Of a stretch of 29,309 nucleotides of DNA, positions 14,386-21,242 are shown piece after piece. Every line of letters begins with the position of its first letter. Within the stretch, counting starts at the first letter, position 1. This DNA comes from CAZUPF01 sp964622035 (GTDB lineage: Bacteria; Patescibacteriota; WWE3; JAUXAW01; JAYEID01), in NCBI GenBank assembly GCA_964622035.1, contig CAZUPF010000005.1:1-29309 (forward strand). The letters run 5' to 3'. Both the position numbers and the translations under genes were made by a program. Under the pieces are notes generated by a model. It saw nothing but the letters and a program-made list of their open reading frames with translations, ran no database searches and had not been told where the DNA came from.

Positions 14386-15422
14386 GTTTGTCCGTGGGGA
14401 TCGTTGGGCTTCCCAACGCTGGAAAATCTACCCTCTTTAACGCCCTTCTGGGTCGGCAGGTTGCCGATACTGCCCCGTATCCTTTTTGCACAATTGAGCC
14501 CAATGTGGGCGTAGTTGAGGTTCCCGACGCGCGTTTGGACAAGGTGGCGGAGGCCGTTCGCCCCGAGAAGAAGATTCCCGCGGTGATCAAGTTTATCGAC
14601 ATTGCCGGTTTGGTAAAGGGGGCCCATCAGGGGGAGGGTTTAGGGAACGAGTTTCTAGCGCAAATTAGGGAGGTGGATGTAATTTTACACCTCGTGCGGG
14701 CTTTTGACGCTTCTGGTGTTGATCGGGCCGGCTCGGTGGACCCGCAGACTGATGAGGGGGTGGTGGAGACAGAGCTGGTACTGAAGGATTTGGAGACGAT
14801 ACAGAAAGTTCAAAGTGCAATCCGCCGGCCGGCGGACAAAGTTCAAAATCCAGAGAGGGGCGATGTTTTGGAGAAAGTTAGTCGCGTGTTGGGGGAGGGA
14901 AGAGCTGCCTCGGAGGCCAACCTCTCCGCGGGGGAGATTTCCAAAATTGCGGATTTAAATCTACTGACTTTAAAGCCGCGGTTGGTGGTACTGAATGTTG
15001 CGGAATCAGCGATTGTGGCAGGGTCAAAAGCTATCTCCCTCTGCGCCAAGCTGGAGGATGATCTGTCCGCATTCTCGCTCCCCGAACGGCAGAAGTATCT
15101 GCAGGGGGTGGGGGTTTCCGAGGCTGCTCTTGACCGGGTGCTTAGTATTTGCTATAACCTTTTGGGCCTGATTACCTTTTTTACTATCAAGGGTGGAACC
15201 ATAGCTCAGGCGTGGCCTCTTAAGGAGGGCTCGATGGCTATTGAGGCGGCGCGGTTGGTTCACAGCGACTTTGCGAGAGATTTCATTCGGGCAGAGGTTT
15301 TGCCGTTCTCCGATTTGGTTGTTTGTGGGTCTTGGGCCGGGGCTAAGGAGGGGGGGCTGGTTGCTGTACGGGGAAGAGATTATGTAATTCGGGACGGAGA
15401 TGTAGTGGAGATAAAGGTCTGA
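14382..15422 (+). CDS. ychF: Ribosome-binding ATPase YchF (OLA1 family)
   Basis: 346 aa, slightly short of the usual 363. Obg-like NTPase that binds ribosomes and hydrolyses ATP; linked to stress responses. G1 is GLPNAGKST (9-17); G3 is DIAGLVKGAHQGEGLGNEFL; the specificity motif is NVAE rather than NKxD, as in this ATP-preferring family; the C-terminal TGS domain starts near LITFFTIKGG and ends GRDYVIRDGDVVEIKV. The helical insertion (about 130-165) is encoded by DNA with a 14-bp perfect palindrome flanked by direct repeats. Confidence 0.96.
   Translation: MSLSVGIVGLPNAGKSTLFNALLGRQVADTAPYPFCTIEPNVGVVEVPDARLDKVAEAVRPEKKIPAVIKFIDIAGLVKGAHQGEGLGNEFLAQIREVDVILHLVRAFDASGVDRAGSVDPQTDEGVVETELVLKDLETIQKVQSAIRRPADKVQNPERGDVLEKVSRVLGEGRAASEANLSAGEISKIADLNLLTLKPRLVVLNVAESAIVAGSKAISLCAKLEDDLSAFSLPERQKYLQGVGVSEAALDRVLSICYNLLGLITFFTIKGGTIAQAWPLKEGSMAIEAARLVHSDFARDFIRAEVLPFSDLVVCGSWAGAKEGGLVAVRGRDYVIRDGDVVEIKV
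14805..14847. repeat. Palindrome flanked by 10-bp direct repeats inside ychF
   Basis: AAAGTTCAAA at 14805-14814 and again at 14838-14847, 33 bp apart (in frame). Between them is CCGCCGGCCGGCGG (14822-14835), a perfect 14-bp palindrome. The reading frame is undisturbed and the protein is not longer than relatives here. Confidence 0.7.
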
Positions 15423-15425
15423 GCG

Positions 15426-15434
15426 TGTTAGTAT
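15426..15434 (+). promoter_or_regulatory. Extended -10 promoter of rpsF-ssb-rpsR (leaderless)
   Basis: TG-T-TAGTAT (15426-15434). The rpsF ATG at 15445 starts 10 nt after the -10, so a start point at about 15442 would give almost no leader. The earlier in-frame ATG at 15433 falls inside the -10 box and is unlikely to be used from this promoter. Confidence 0.5.
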
Positions 15435-15444
15435 GTTCACGATT

Positions 15445-15732
15445 ATGAATCGGTACGAGCTTTTTTTAATTTTTAACCCGGCTCTATCGGATGCAAAATT
15501 GTCCTCAGCAGTGGGGGAGGTTAAGGAGTTACTAGGGTCTGCTGGTGGGGATATTTATGAGGAGGAGACTTGGGGTAAGCGAGAGCTGGCCTACGAAATT
15601 AACAACTGTCGCGAGGGAATTTATGTTGTGCTTAATCTTAACCTTGCCGCTGATAAGGTGTCGGTTTTTAGTAAAGAGTTACAAGCGAAGGAAATACTGT
15701 TGCGGTTTCTATTGACCAAACTGGAGTCCTAG
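15445..15732 (+). CDS. rpsF: 30S ribosomal protein S6
   Basis: 95 aa, usual 95-100. MNRYELFLIFNPAL is the family start; WGKRELAYEINNCREGIYVVLNL and LLRFLLTK complete the ferredoxin-like fold. S6 pairs with S18 in the 30S platform. I choose ATG 15445 over ATG 15433, which would add MFTI and lies within the promoter. The rpsF-ssb-rpsR order is one of the most conserved in bacteria. Confidence 0.95.
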   Translation: MNRYELFLIFNPALSDAKLSSAVGEVKELLGSAGGDIYEEETWGKRELAYEINNCREGIYVVLNLNLAADKVSVFSKELQAKEILLRFLLTKLES

Positions 15733-15762
15733 CGACTCTGTTTCGTTTTTGGAAGGAGGTGC

Positions 15763-15771
15763 ATGAGGTAA
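15763..15771 (+). other. Possible two-codon upstream ORF (Met-Arg-stop) before ssb
   Basis: ATGAGGTAA directly follows GGAAGGAGG (15751-15759, 3 nt away) and ends one base before the ssb ATG at 15773. The same AGG could alternatively serve as the Shine-Dalgarno for ssb itself, so translation is not established. Confidence 0.3.
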
Positions 15772-15772
15772 T

Positions 15773-16216
15773 ATGGCAGCACGGTCGGAGAATATGGCCG
15801 TTATTATTGGTAATTTGACTCGGGATCCTGAGTTGCGTCACACCCCTCAGGGCCATGCGGTGGTGGGCTTCGGGGTGGCGACGAACCGGCAGTGGACTAC
15901 TTCGGAAGGGGAGAAGCGGGAAGATACTCAGTTTCACGAGATTACTGCTTGGAATCGGTTAGCAGAAATTTGCGACGAGTTTTTGACCAAGGGTCGTAAG
16001 GTTTATATTAAGGGGAGGCTTCGGACACGGAATTGGGACGATGAGAGTGGGACTCGCCATTACCGGACCGAGATTGTCGCTGAGGATATGATTATTCTGG
16101 ACAGTCGGCGTGCGCAGTCGCGGCGGGCGGAGGTGTCCGCGGATAAAGGATCTGGTTCTGAGGGTTCAGAATCACCGGCTGAGGAGAAGGTAGATCCGAA
16201 AGATATGCCTTTCTGA
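15773..16216 (+). CDS. ssb: Single-stranded DNA-binding protein
   Basis: 147 aa. OB fold in about 1-110 with MAVIIGNLTRDPELRHTP, the aromatic DNA-binding residues in NRQWTT and HEITAWNRLAEI, and KGRKVYIKGRLRTRNWDD. The tail is short and acidic and ends DPKDMPF, the partner-binding tip (usually DDDIPF). Two starts are possible: ATG 15773, with GAGG close by, and ATG 15794 (MAVIIG); the first is preferred. The rpsR start is directly behind the stop. Confidence 0.96.
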   Translation: MAARSENMAVIIGNLTRDPELRHTPQGHAVVGFGVATNRQWTTSEGEKREDTQFHEITAWNRLAEICDEFLTKGRKVYIKGRLRTRNWDDESGTRHYRTEIVAEDMIILDSRRAQSRRAEVSADKGSGSEGSESPAEEKVDPKDMPF

Positions 16217-16222
16217 GTGGTT

Positions 16223-16462
16223 ATGAGAAAATCAAGACCGAAATTGAAGCGAAAAACACGTCATCCCGGGCCCTGTTTCTACTGCCAAAGCGGGCGGGGT
16301 GTGGATTACAAGGATACTCTCCATCTTCGGCGCTTTTTGGCGCGGAGGGGGAAGATCCGACCTCGTGCCCAGACGGGGCTTTGCGCCAAGCACCAGAGAC
16401 AGGTGTCTCGCGCGGTGAAGCGGGCGCGAATTGCCGCCTTGCTGTCCTTTGTGGAAAGGTAA
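16223..16462 (+). CDS. rpsR: 30S ribosomal protein S18 (zinc-type)
   Basis: 79 aa from ATG 16223; a GTG immediately after the ssb stop (16217) would add two residues. YKDTLHLRRFLARRGKIRPR and TGLCAKHQRQVSRAVKRARIAALL are the family core. A CFYC pair near the N-terminus and the C-x2-H in GLCAKH suggest the zinc-binding (C+) form of S18. No Shine-Dalgarno; translation is probably coupled to ssb. The stop overlaps the next ATG by one base (TAATG). Confidence 0.94.
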   Translation: MRKSRPKLKRKTRHPGPCFYCQSGRGVDYKDTLHLRRFLARRGKIRPRAQTGLCAKHQRQVSRAVKRARIAALLSFVER

Positions 16463-17697
16463 TGACTTCTAACTATAAGCGTTTGCTGTCTCTATCTTTT
16501 GTTTTTTCCATTTTTACTTTTTGGTGTGGTTACTCTTTTAAGTCACAGGGTTTCGAGTTCAGTCTACAGAGAGATACTCTGGGGGTGGCGATTACGAGGG
16601 ATAGTTTGGGGGCGCGGGAGGTTGACCTTTCTCTATTTTGGGAGGTTTGGGATCTTCTGCATGAAGAATACCTTCAGCGCGACGAGCTGGACCCTAAGCG
16701 GCTTCTTTACGGGGCAATAGCTGGCCTCACTGGATCCCTGGGCGATCCTTACACGGCATTTTTGGATCCTGAGGAGAACGCGGCCGTCAGGGACGGCCTT
16801 AACGGGCAATACGAAGGGATTGGGGCCGAGTTGGGGATGAGGGATGGCCAGCTGGTAATCATCGCTCCTCTCGAGGGGTCTCCGGCAGCGGCGGTGGGGG
16901 TGGTGGCTGGGGACCGGGTTTTGGAAATTGAGGGTGAGGGGACGCCGGGAGTTACCCTCTCGGAGGCGGTATCTAAAATTCGCGGGGAGGCGGGTACTAC
17001 GGTGACTCTTACCCTTTCTCGTGAGGGCGGCAGTTCAGAAAGTTTCGATAAGGTAATCACACGAGGGAGGATCACTCTTGAGAGTGTGCAGTGGCGACCT
17101 CTTACTGAAGAGGGTGCCCCCAGTCTGGCGTATATTAGGGTTTCTCGTTTTGGGGAGCGGACAGTGGGTGAGTGGCAGGTGGCGGTTAACGAGCTCGCGG
17201 CTGCTTCCACGGAACCTTTGCGGGGGATTATCTTGGATCTGCGCAACAATCCTGGTGGGCTCCTCTCGGCATCCGTACAGATTGCTTCCGACTTCGTTGA
17301 TCAGGGAGTTGTGGTTATTGAGGAATTTAGTGATGGTCGGCGGCAGAACTTTCGGAGTACCGGATCGGGCAGGCTCGTATCGGTTCCGGTGGTGGTTTTG
17401 TTAAACCAGGGCTCGGCTTCCGCCTCGGAGATTTTGGCGGCGGCGCTTTCCTATCAGCGCGATACACCGATCGTGGGGGAGAAATCCTTTGGGAAGGGAA
17501 CGGTCCAGGATGCCCAAGACCTTCCCGGCGGCTCTGGGGTGCACATTACTGTAGCCCGCTGGCTAACTCCACAGGGTGATTGTGTGGATGGTGAGGGGAT
17601 AGAGCCGGATTTTGAGGTTACTATTTCGGAGGAGGATAGGGAGCAGGGGGTGGATTCGCCGCTGGAGAAGGCGATCGAGCTGCTCGGTGGTAGGTAG
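16462..17697 (+). CDS. ctp: C-terminal processing protease, S41 family
   Basis: 411 aa. A hydrophobic N-terminal segment (about 8-25) should anchor or export it. A PDZ domain (about 115-200, with GIGAELGMRDG and SPAAAVGVVAGDRV) leads into the S41 core with LDLRNNPGG. The catalytic dyad fits well: Ser320 in GSASASE and Lys345 in GEKSFGKGTVQ, 25 residues apart as in Tsp and CtpA. The true start is the ATG overlapping the rpsR stop; upstream frame (from 16381) lies in rpsR. It probably trims periplasmic or cell-surface proteins. Paired with an HtrA gene 7 nt downstream. Confidence 0.94.
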   Translation: MTSNYKRLLSLSFVFSIFTFWCGYSFKSQGFEFSLQRDTLGVAITRDSLGAREVDLSLFWEVWDLLHEEYLQRDELDPKRLLYGAIAGLTGSLGDPYTAFLDPEENAAVRDGLNGQYEGIGAELGMRDGQLVIIAPLEGSPAAAVGVVAGDRVLEIEGEGTPGVTLSEAVSKIRGEAGTTVTLTLSREGGSSESFDKVITRGRITLESVQWRPLTEEGAPSLAYIRVSRFGERTVGEWQVAVNELAAASTEPLRGIILDLRNNPGGLLSASVQIASDFVDQGVVVIEEFSDGRRQNFRSTGSGRLVSVPVVVLLNQGSASASEILAAALSYQRDTPIVGEKSFGKGTVQDAQDLPGGSGVHITVARWLTPQGDCVDGEGIEPDFEVTISEEDREQGVDSPLEKAIELLGGR

Positions 17698-17704
17698 CGC
17701 TCTC

Positions 17705-18811
17705 ATGAAACGTTCTCGCGCTTGTTTTCTCATTCTTAATACGGCTCTGGTGACGCTGCTTGTTGTCGTCTTTTCCTTAGTGGTCTTGGTTCGCTGGGGC
17801 GGGCCAAGTTTTAACTTTTTTTCTGGGGGGGAACCTGCTGGGCCCCTCTCCCGTCGGGAGGTGGTGTCTGAGGAATCGGCGATAGTGTCGGTAGCCGAAA
17901 CGGCTAGTCCTTCGGTGGTTTCTATTGTTGCCGGTCGCGTTAGTTGGGACCCCTTCTCTGGTCCTGTGCGGGAGGAGGGGGGGATTGGGACGGGATTTAT
18001 TGTTGGGGAGGCGGGGATTATTCTCACTAACCGCCATGTTGTTGCTGATACCAAGGCCAGCTACTCGGTGTTGCTTTCTGATAAGCGGCGCTACCCGGTG
18101 AAGGATGTGTTTAGAGATTTATTCAACGACCTGGCGATTTTGAAGATTGACGCTGTAGATCTTCCGGCGGTGGCGTTGGGAAATTCGGATAATCTTAAGG
18201 TGGGGCAGAGCGTGGTAGCTATCGGCAATGCTTTAGGAAGGTTCTCGAACACAGTAACGACGGGGGTGGTTTCCGGAATCGGCCGCGGGGTTTCCGCGTC
18301 TTCGGGGCTAGGCTCCTCGGAGATACTCGAAGATGTTATCCAGACGGATGCGGCCCTTAATCCGGGGAACTCGGGCGGGCCGCTTTTCAATCTCTCCGCC
18401 GAAGTAATTGGGATCAATGTGGCGATAACCGTTGGGGCGCAGAACATCGGGTTTGCCATCCCAATTAATGTGGCCAAAGCTACTTTGGAGAATTTTGAAG
18501 AGTACGGACGGATTGTTCGTCCCTTCTTGGGAATTAACTATGTGATGGTCTCTGCGGATTTATCCGAGCTGCGCGGTCTGCCTGAGGGCGCCTTTGTCCG
18601 CGAAGTTATTGCGGACTCGCCAGCGGAGAGTGCTGGGCTGCGGCCGGCGGACATTATCGTAAAAATTGATGGGGTGGTGATAAATGAGCAACACCCGCTG
18701 GCTCGTGTACTGCGGGCGGCGGCAGTGGGGGATAAACTTAGGTTGGTCGTGAGCAGAAATGGGGAGGAGACCACCTTAGAAGCTGTCTTGGGCGAGGCCC
18801 CGAGTAATTAG
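17705..18811 (+). CDS. HtrA/DegP-like serine protease (S1C) with one PDZ domain
   Basis: 368 aa. A single membrane segment (about 8-30) followed by the trypsin-like domain, with triad H111 (NRHVVAD), D142 (FNDLAIL) and S223 (GNSGGP). One PDZ domain spans about 275-360 (GAFVREVIADSPAESAGLRPADII). The single PDZ and N-terminal anchor resemble DegS or HtrA of Gram-positives. Start ATG 17705 gives a clean anchor; an upstream frame lies in the ctp gene. Likely envelope protein quality control, cotranscribed with ctp. Its stop codon overlaps the stop of the convergent prfA gene. Confidence 0.94.
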   Translation: MKRSRACFLILNTALVTLLVVVFSLVVLVRWGGPSFNFFSGGEPAGPLSRREVVSEESAIVSVAETASPSVVSIVAGRVSWDPFSGPVREEGGIGTGFIVGEAGIILTNRHVVADTKASYSVLLSDKRRYPVKDVFRDLFNDLAILKIDAVDLPAVALGNSDNLKVGQSVVAIGNALGRFSNTVTTGVVSGIGRGVSASSGLGSSEILEDVIQTDAALNPGNSGGPLFNLSAEVIGINVAITVGAQNIGFAIPINVAKATLENFEEYGRIVRPFLGINYVMVSADLSELRGLPEGAFVREVIADSPAESAGLRPADIIVKIDGVVINEQHPLARVLRAAAVGDKLRLVVSRNGEETTLEAVLGEAPSN

Positions 18812-19554
18812 GGAGTTCGGTAACCGAGAACCTTGTCGAGCTTTCCTTCCATAATTTTCTCTAGGTTGTGCCAGGACTTCTTGAGGCGGTGGTCGGTTAG
18901 GCGGTTTTGTGGAAAGTTGTAAGTTTTAATCTTCTCACTCCTCTCTCCCGTACCTACTCCAGCGCGTCGCAGGTCGTCCACCTTGGCTTTCCTCTGCTGG
19001 TCCATCATATCGTACAGTTTAGAGGCCAAAAGCTCTTGGGCTTGTTCTCTGTTTCTCTGCTGCGATCTTGATGTCTGGGAGGAGACTACTACTCCAGTGG
19101 GGATGTGGGTAATTCTGACTGCGGTCTCTACCTTATTGACATTTTGGCCACCGGGTCCGGAGGAGCGGAAGGTGGTGATCGTGAGGTCGCTAAGAGGAAT
19201 TTTTATCTCTGCGCCCTCTAGTTTGGGGAGGACAGCAACGGTAGCGGCTGAGGTGTGGATTCGCCCTTGGGACTCCGTTTGCGGAACCCGTTGCACCCGA
19301 TGGACCCCCGCCTCCTTCTTGAGGATACTGTAGACATTGTTGCCGGAAACCTCGGTGATTACCTCTCTGATACTTCCAAGCTCGCCGGAGCTTTGGGAAA
19401 GTTCCTGGGTTTTCCAGCCTTTACTCTGAGCGTAACGGAGGTACATTTTGTGGAGATCACGAGCGAAGAGGCCGGCCTCCACCCCACCAGTGCCGGCGCG
19501 GATTTCGAGGATTGCCTGGTCGGGACTAGGCGTCGATTCTTTATTTGCTAACAT
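18808..19554 (-). CDS. prfA: Peptide chain release factor 1, lacking N-terminal domain 1
   Basis: 248 aa against about 360. Terminates translation at UAA/UAG. The RF1 class is shown by the codon-recognition tripeptide P91-Q92-T93 in HRVQRVPQTESQGRIHTS (PxT, not the SPF of RF2). The catalytic GGQ is at 135-137 in SSGPGGQNVNK. The protein begins almost directly at the domain 2 sequence ILEIRAGTGG, so the first ~95-100 residues (domain 1, which contacts the L11 stalk base and PrmC) are missing. The ATG overlaps the rpmE stop by 14 bases, leaving no room for a longer form in frame. The pair rpmE-prfA is conserved. TGA is used as a stop in this window, so RF2 should be encoded elsewhere. Confidence 0.93.
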   Translation of the reverse strand: MLANKESTPSPDQAILEIRAGTGGVEAGLFARDLHKMYLRYAQSKGWKTQELSQSSGELGSIREVITEVSGNNVYSILKKEAGVHRVQRVPQTESQGRIHTSAATVAVLPKLEGAEIKIPLSDLTITTFRSSGPGGQNVNKVETAVRITHIPTGVVVSSQTSRSQQRNREQAQELLASKLYDMMDQQRKAKVDDLRRAGVGTGERSEKIKTYNFPQNRLTDHRLKKSWHNLEKIMEGKLDKVLGYRTP

Positions 19555-19876
19555 TATCCAGCTTAGCTAGCATCTCTTTCAGCGTTTTTGGCCTTTCTCG
19601 CGCCGCCTTTTCTTTTTTGTCTAGTTTCTTTTTTGCTCTTTTCTCTTTCTCCATTCGGGCTTGAACCACATCGTGCGCCTCTGTCCGCCGCTTTTCGAAT
19701 TTTTCCACGCGGCCCTCAGTGTCGACAAATCTCTCTTGGCCGGTGAAGAAGGGGTGGCAGGCCGAGCAAATTTCCACTTGGAGTTCTGGTAGGGTGGATC
19801 CAGTAGTAAACTCTTGACCGCAGGCGCAGGTCACTTTTGCTTCCGGATAGTATTTAGGGTGAGATTCCTTTTTCAT
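19541..19876 (-). CDS. rpmE: 50S ribosomal protein L31 (zinc form) with long basic tail
   Basis: 111 aa against about 70. HPKYYPEAKVTCACG and CSACHPFFTGQ are family sequence; zinc ligands C17, C19, C37 and C40 are all kept (C+ form). After FVDTEGRVEKFEKR the protein continues with about 45 extra residues rich in Lys, Arg and Glu (helical, likely coiled coil). L31 bridges the two subunits. It has its own promoter overlapping the 3' end of hisS. Followed by prfA with overlap. Confidence 0.94.
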   Translation of the reverse strand: MKKESHPKYYPEAKVTCACGQEFTTGSTLPELQVEICSACHPFFTGQERFVDTEGRVEKFEKRRTEAHDVVQARMEKEKRAKKKLDKKEKAARERPKTLKEMLAKLDNVSK

Positions 19877-19885
19877 GTCGGAGTG

Positions 19886-19914
19886 ATTTTAGCAGGTGGG
19901 GGGTTACTTTTCAA
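19886..19914 (-). promoter_or_regulatory. Promoter of rpmE-prfA (extended -10, nearly leaderless)
   Basis: On the minus strand: -35 TTGAAA (19914-19909), 17-bp spacer, -10 TAAAAT (19891-19886) preceded by TGC, giving TGnTAAAAT. The ATG begins nine bases after the -10, so the leader would be about 2-3 nt. The -35 lies inside the 3' end of hisS. Confidence 0.65.
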
Positions 19915-21169
19915 TCTCTTGGTGGATATTGTCGGTAGGGACCAATAGCTGCTCGCCCGTTTCCATATTTTTAATTGTAGCTTGCCCCTTCTCTATCTCT
20001 TGGGGACCGAGGATGATGGCGTAGGGGATGCCCCCCCGATCAGCGTATTTGAGCTGTTTGTCGAGCCTTGTTTCTGGGTCGGGGTAAAGATTGATGTTAA
20101 CCCCCTCGGCCCGTAATTGGTTGGTCAGCTTGATCGACTCTCCTAGGAGTTCGGGGGAGAAGATAGTGATGAGGGCTTGGGCAGCCGGCTCTAGTTCTTT
20201 TTCGAGTAACCCCAGTTCGGAAATAACATCGCAAATCCGGTCGAGGCCAATGGTTGTTCCCGTAGCGGGGGTTTCTGGCCCGCCTAGCTGGGCGATTAGA
20301 CGGTCGTAACGCCCCCCACCGGTGATGGAGCCGACTTTGGGCTTCTCGACCACAGTTTCAAAGATTGGGCCAGTGTAGTAGTTTAATCCGCGAACTAGGG
20401 TCGGATCGAATTTGTAGCTATTTTGGTCAACACCTAGTAACTTTAGGTAGTTTTCTATTTCCACGAGGGACTCATCGTTTTCCTGTGGTTTGAGAGCTGT
20501 CCAGTAACTAATAATACCTGCGGCCTTTTCTTCGGAGAGTCCTTTTTCGGTGAGCTCGTTTTTAACGCTGGCGTTCCCCTTGCGGTCGATTTTGTCCAGA
20601 GTTTGTAGGGTTGTTAACCACATCTTTTCGGGAAGATCCGCGTTTTCCAGCATTTTAAAGAGGGCTTGTCGGGAGTTGATTCGAGTAGTAAATTTTTTGA
20701 AGCCCAACTTTCCTAAAACGTTATAGATTACGGCAATTATTTCGGCATCGGCCAAAGGGGAGGCAACACCGAAAATATCAACATCACACTGGAGAATTTC
20801 ACGGTAGCGCCCTTTCTGCGGTTTTTCAGCTCGCCAAACTCGTTGAATCTGGTAGCGCTTGAAGGGTAGGGGAATCTTGTTTTGGTACATTGCCAGAACT
20901 TTGGAGACGGGGACGGTAAGGTCGTAGGGCATAGCTACCTCTCGCCCGCCACGGTCTTTAAATCGGTAAACTAGCCGATCCGCCTCCTCGCCGTACTTTC
21001 CCAATAGAGTGGTGGCGTACTCCAGCGATGGGGTTTCCAGAGGTTCAAAGCCAAACGACTCGAAGACACCCTTAAAGATGTTGAGAACATAGTTTCGGAT
21101 GCGCATCTTTTCGGGAAGAATGTCCCGGAAGCCTTTTAGGGTTTGTGGTGTTACCGTACTTTTAGCCAT
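19904..21169 (-). CDS. hisS: Histidyl-tRNA synthetase
   Basis: 421 aa, full length. Charges tRNA-His. Motif 1 region begins with GFRDILPEKM; motif 2 is QRVWRAEKPQKGRYREILQCDVDIFG; the histidine-A loop appears as LVRGLNYYTGPIFE (Asn replaces the usual Asp); SITGGGRYDRL and motif 3 TTIGLDRICDVI follow. The C-terminal anticodon domain starts near ALITIFSPE. Transcribed divergently from the MBL-fold gene with a promoter in the 73-bp spacer. First of three minus-strand genes with A/C-rich codon ends, unlike the G/T-rich ends of the plus-strand genes. Confidence 0.96.
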   Translation of the reverse strand: MAKSTVTPQTLKGFRDILPEKMRIRNYVLNIFKGVFESFGFEPLETPSLEYATTLLGKYGEEADRLVYRFKDRGGREVAMPYDLTVPVSKVLAMYQNKIPLPFKRYQIQRVWRAEKPQKGRYREILQCDVDIFGVASPLADAEIIAVIYNVLGKLGFKKFTTRINSRQALFKMLENADLPEKMWLTTLQTLDKIDRKGNASVKNELTEKGLSEEKAAGIISYWTALKPQENDESLVEIENYLKLLGVDQNSYKFDPTLVRGLNYYTGPIFETVVEKPKVGSITGGGRYDRLIAQLGGPETPATGTTIGLDRICDVISELGLLEKELEPAAQALITIFSPELLGESIKLTNQLRAEGVNINLYPDPETRLDKQLKYADRGGIPYAIILGPQEIEKGQATIKNMETGEQLLVPTDNIHQEIEK

Positions 21170-21184
21170 AGTGGATTGGGGCCA

Positions 21185-21212
21185 ATTGTACCATTAATTC
21201 GGGAGCTTCCAA
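21185..21212 (-). promoter_or_regulatory. Promoter of hisS (minus strand)
   Basis: On the minus strand: -35 TTGGAA (21212-21207), 16-bp spacer, -10 TACAAT (21190-21185) preceded by TGG. The start codon lies 15 nt after the -10, so the leader is about 8-9 nt and lacks a Shine-Dalgarno. Confidence 0.6.
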
Positions 21213-21226
21213 AGAAGGCGGGAATT

Positions 21227-21235
21227 TGTTAGAAT
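21227..21235 (+). promoter_or_regulatory. Extended -10 promoter of the MBL-fold gene (leaderless)
   Basis: TG-T-TAGAAT (21227-21235) followed by seven bases and the ATG at 21243, so the start point would fall at or beside the A of the ATG. With a 17-bp spacer the -35 position is TTCCAA (21207-21212), the same six bases that read TTGGAA as the hisS -35 on the other strand. Confidence 0.55.
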
Positions 21236-21242
21236 CTTACCA

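Noticed and set aside
13995..14627. 210-codon minus-strand open frame across cysS and ychF
   Set aside because: Spans two genuine genes on the other strand and shows low-complexity Ser/Arg-rich sequence without domain signals.
16749..17249. 166-codon minus-strand open frame within the S41 protease gene
   Set aside because: The plus-strand frame carries the PDZ and protease motifs; the minus frame has none.
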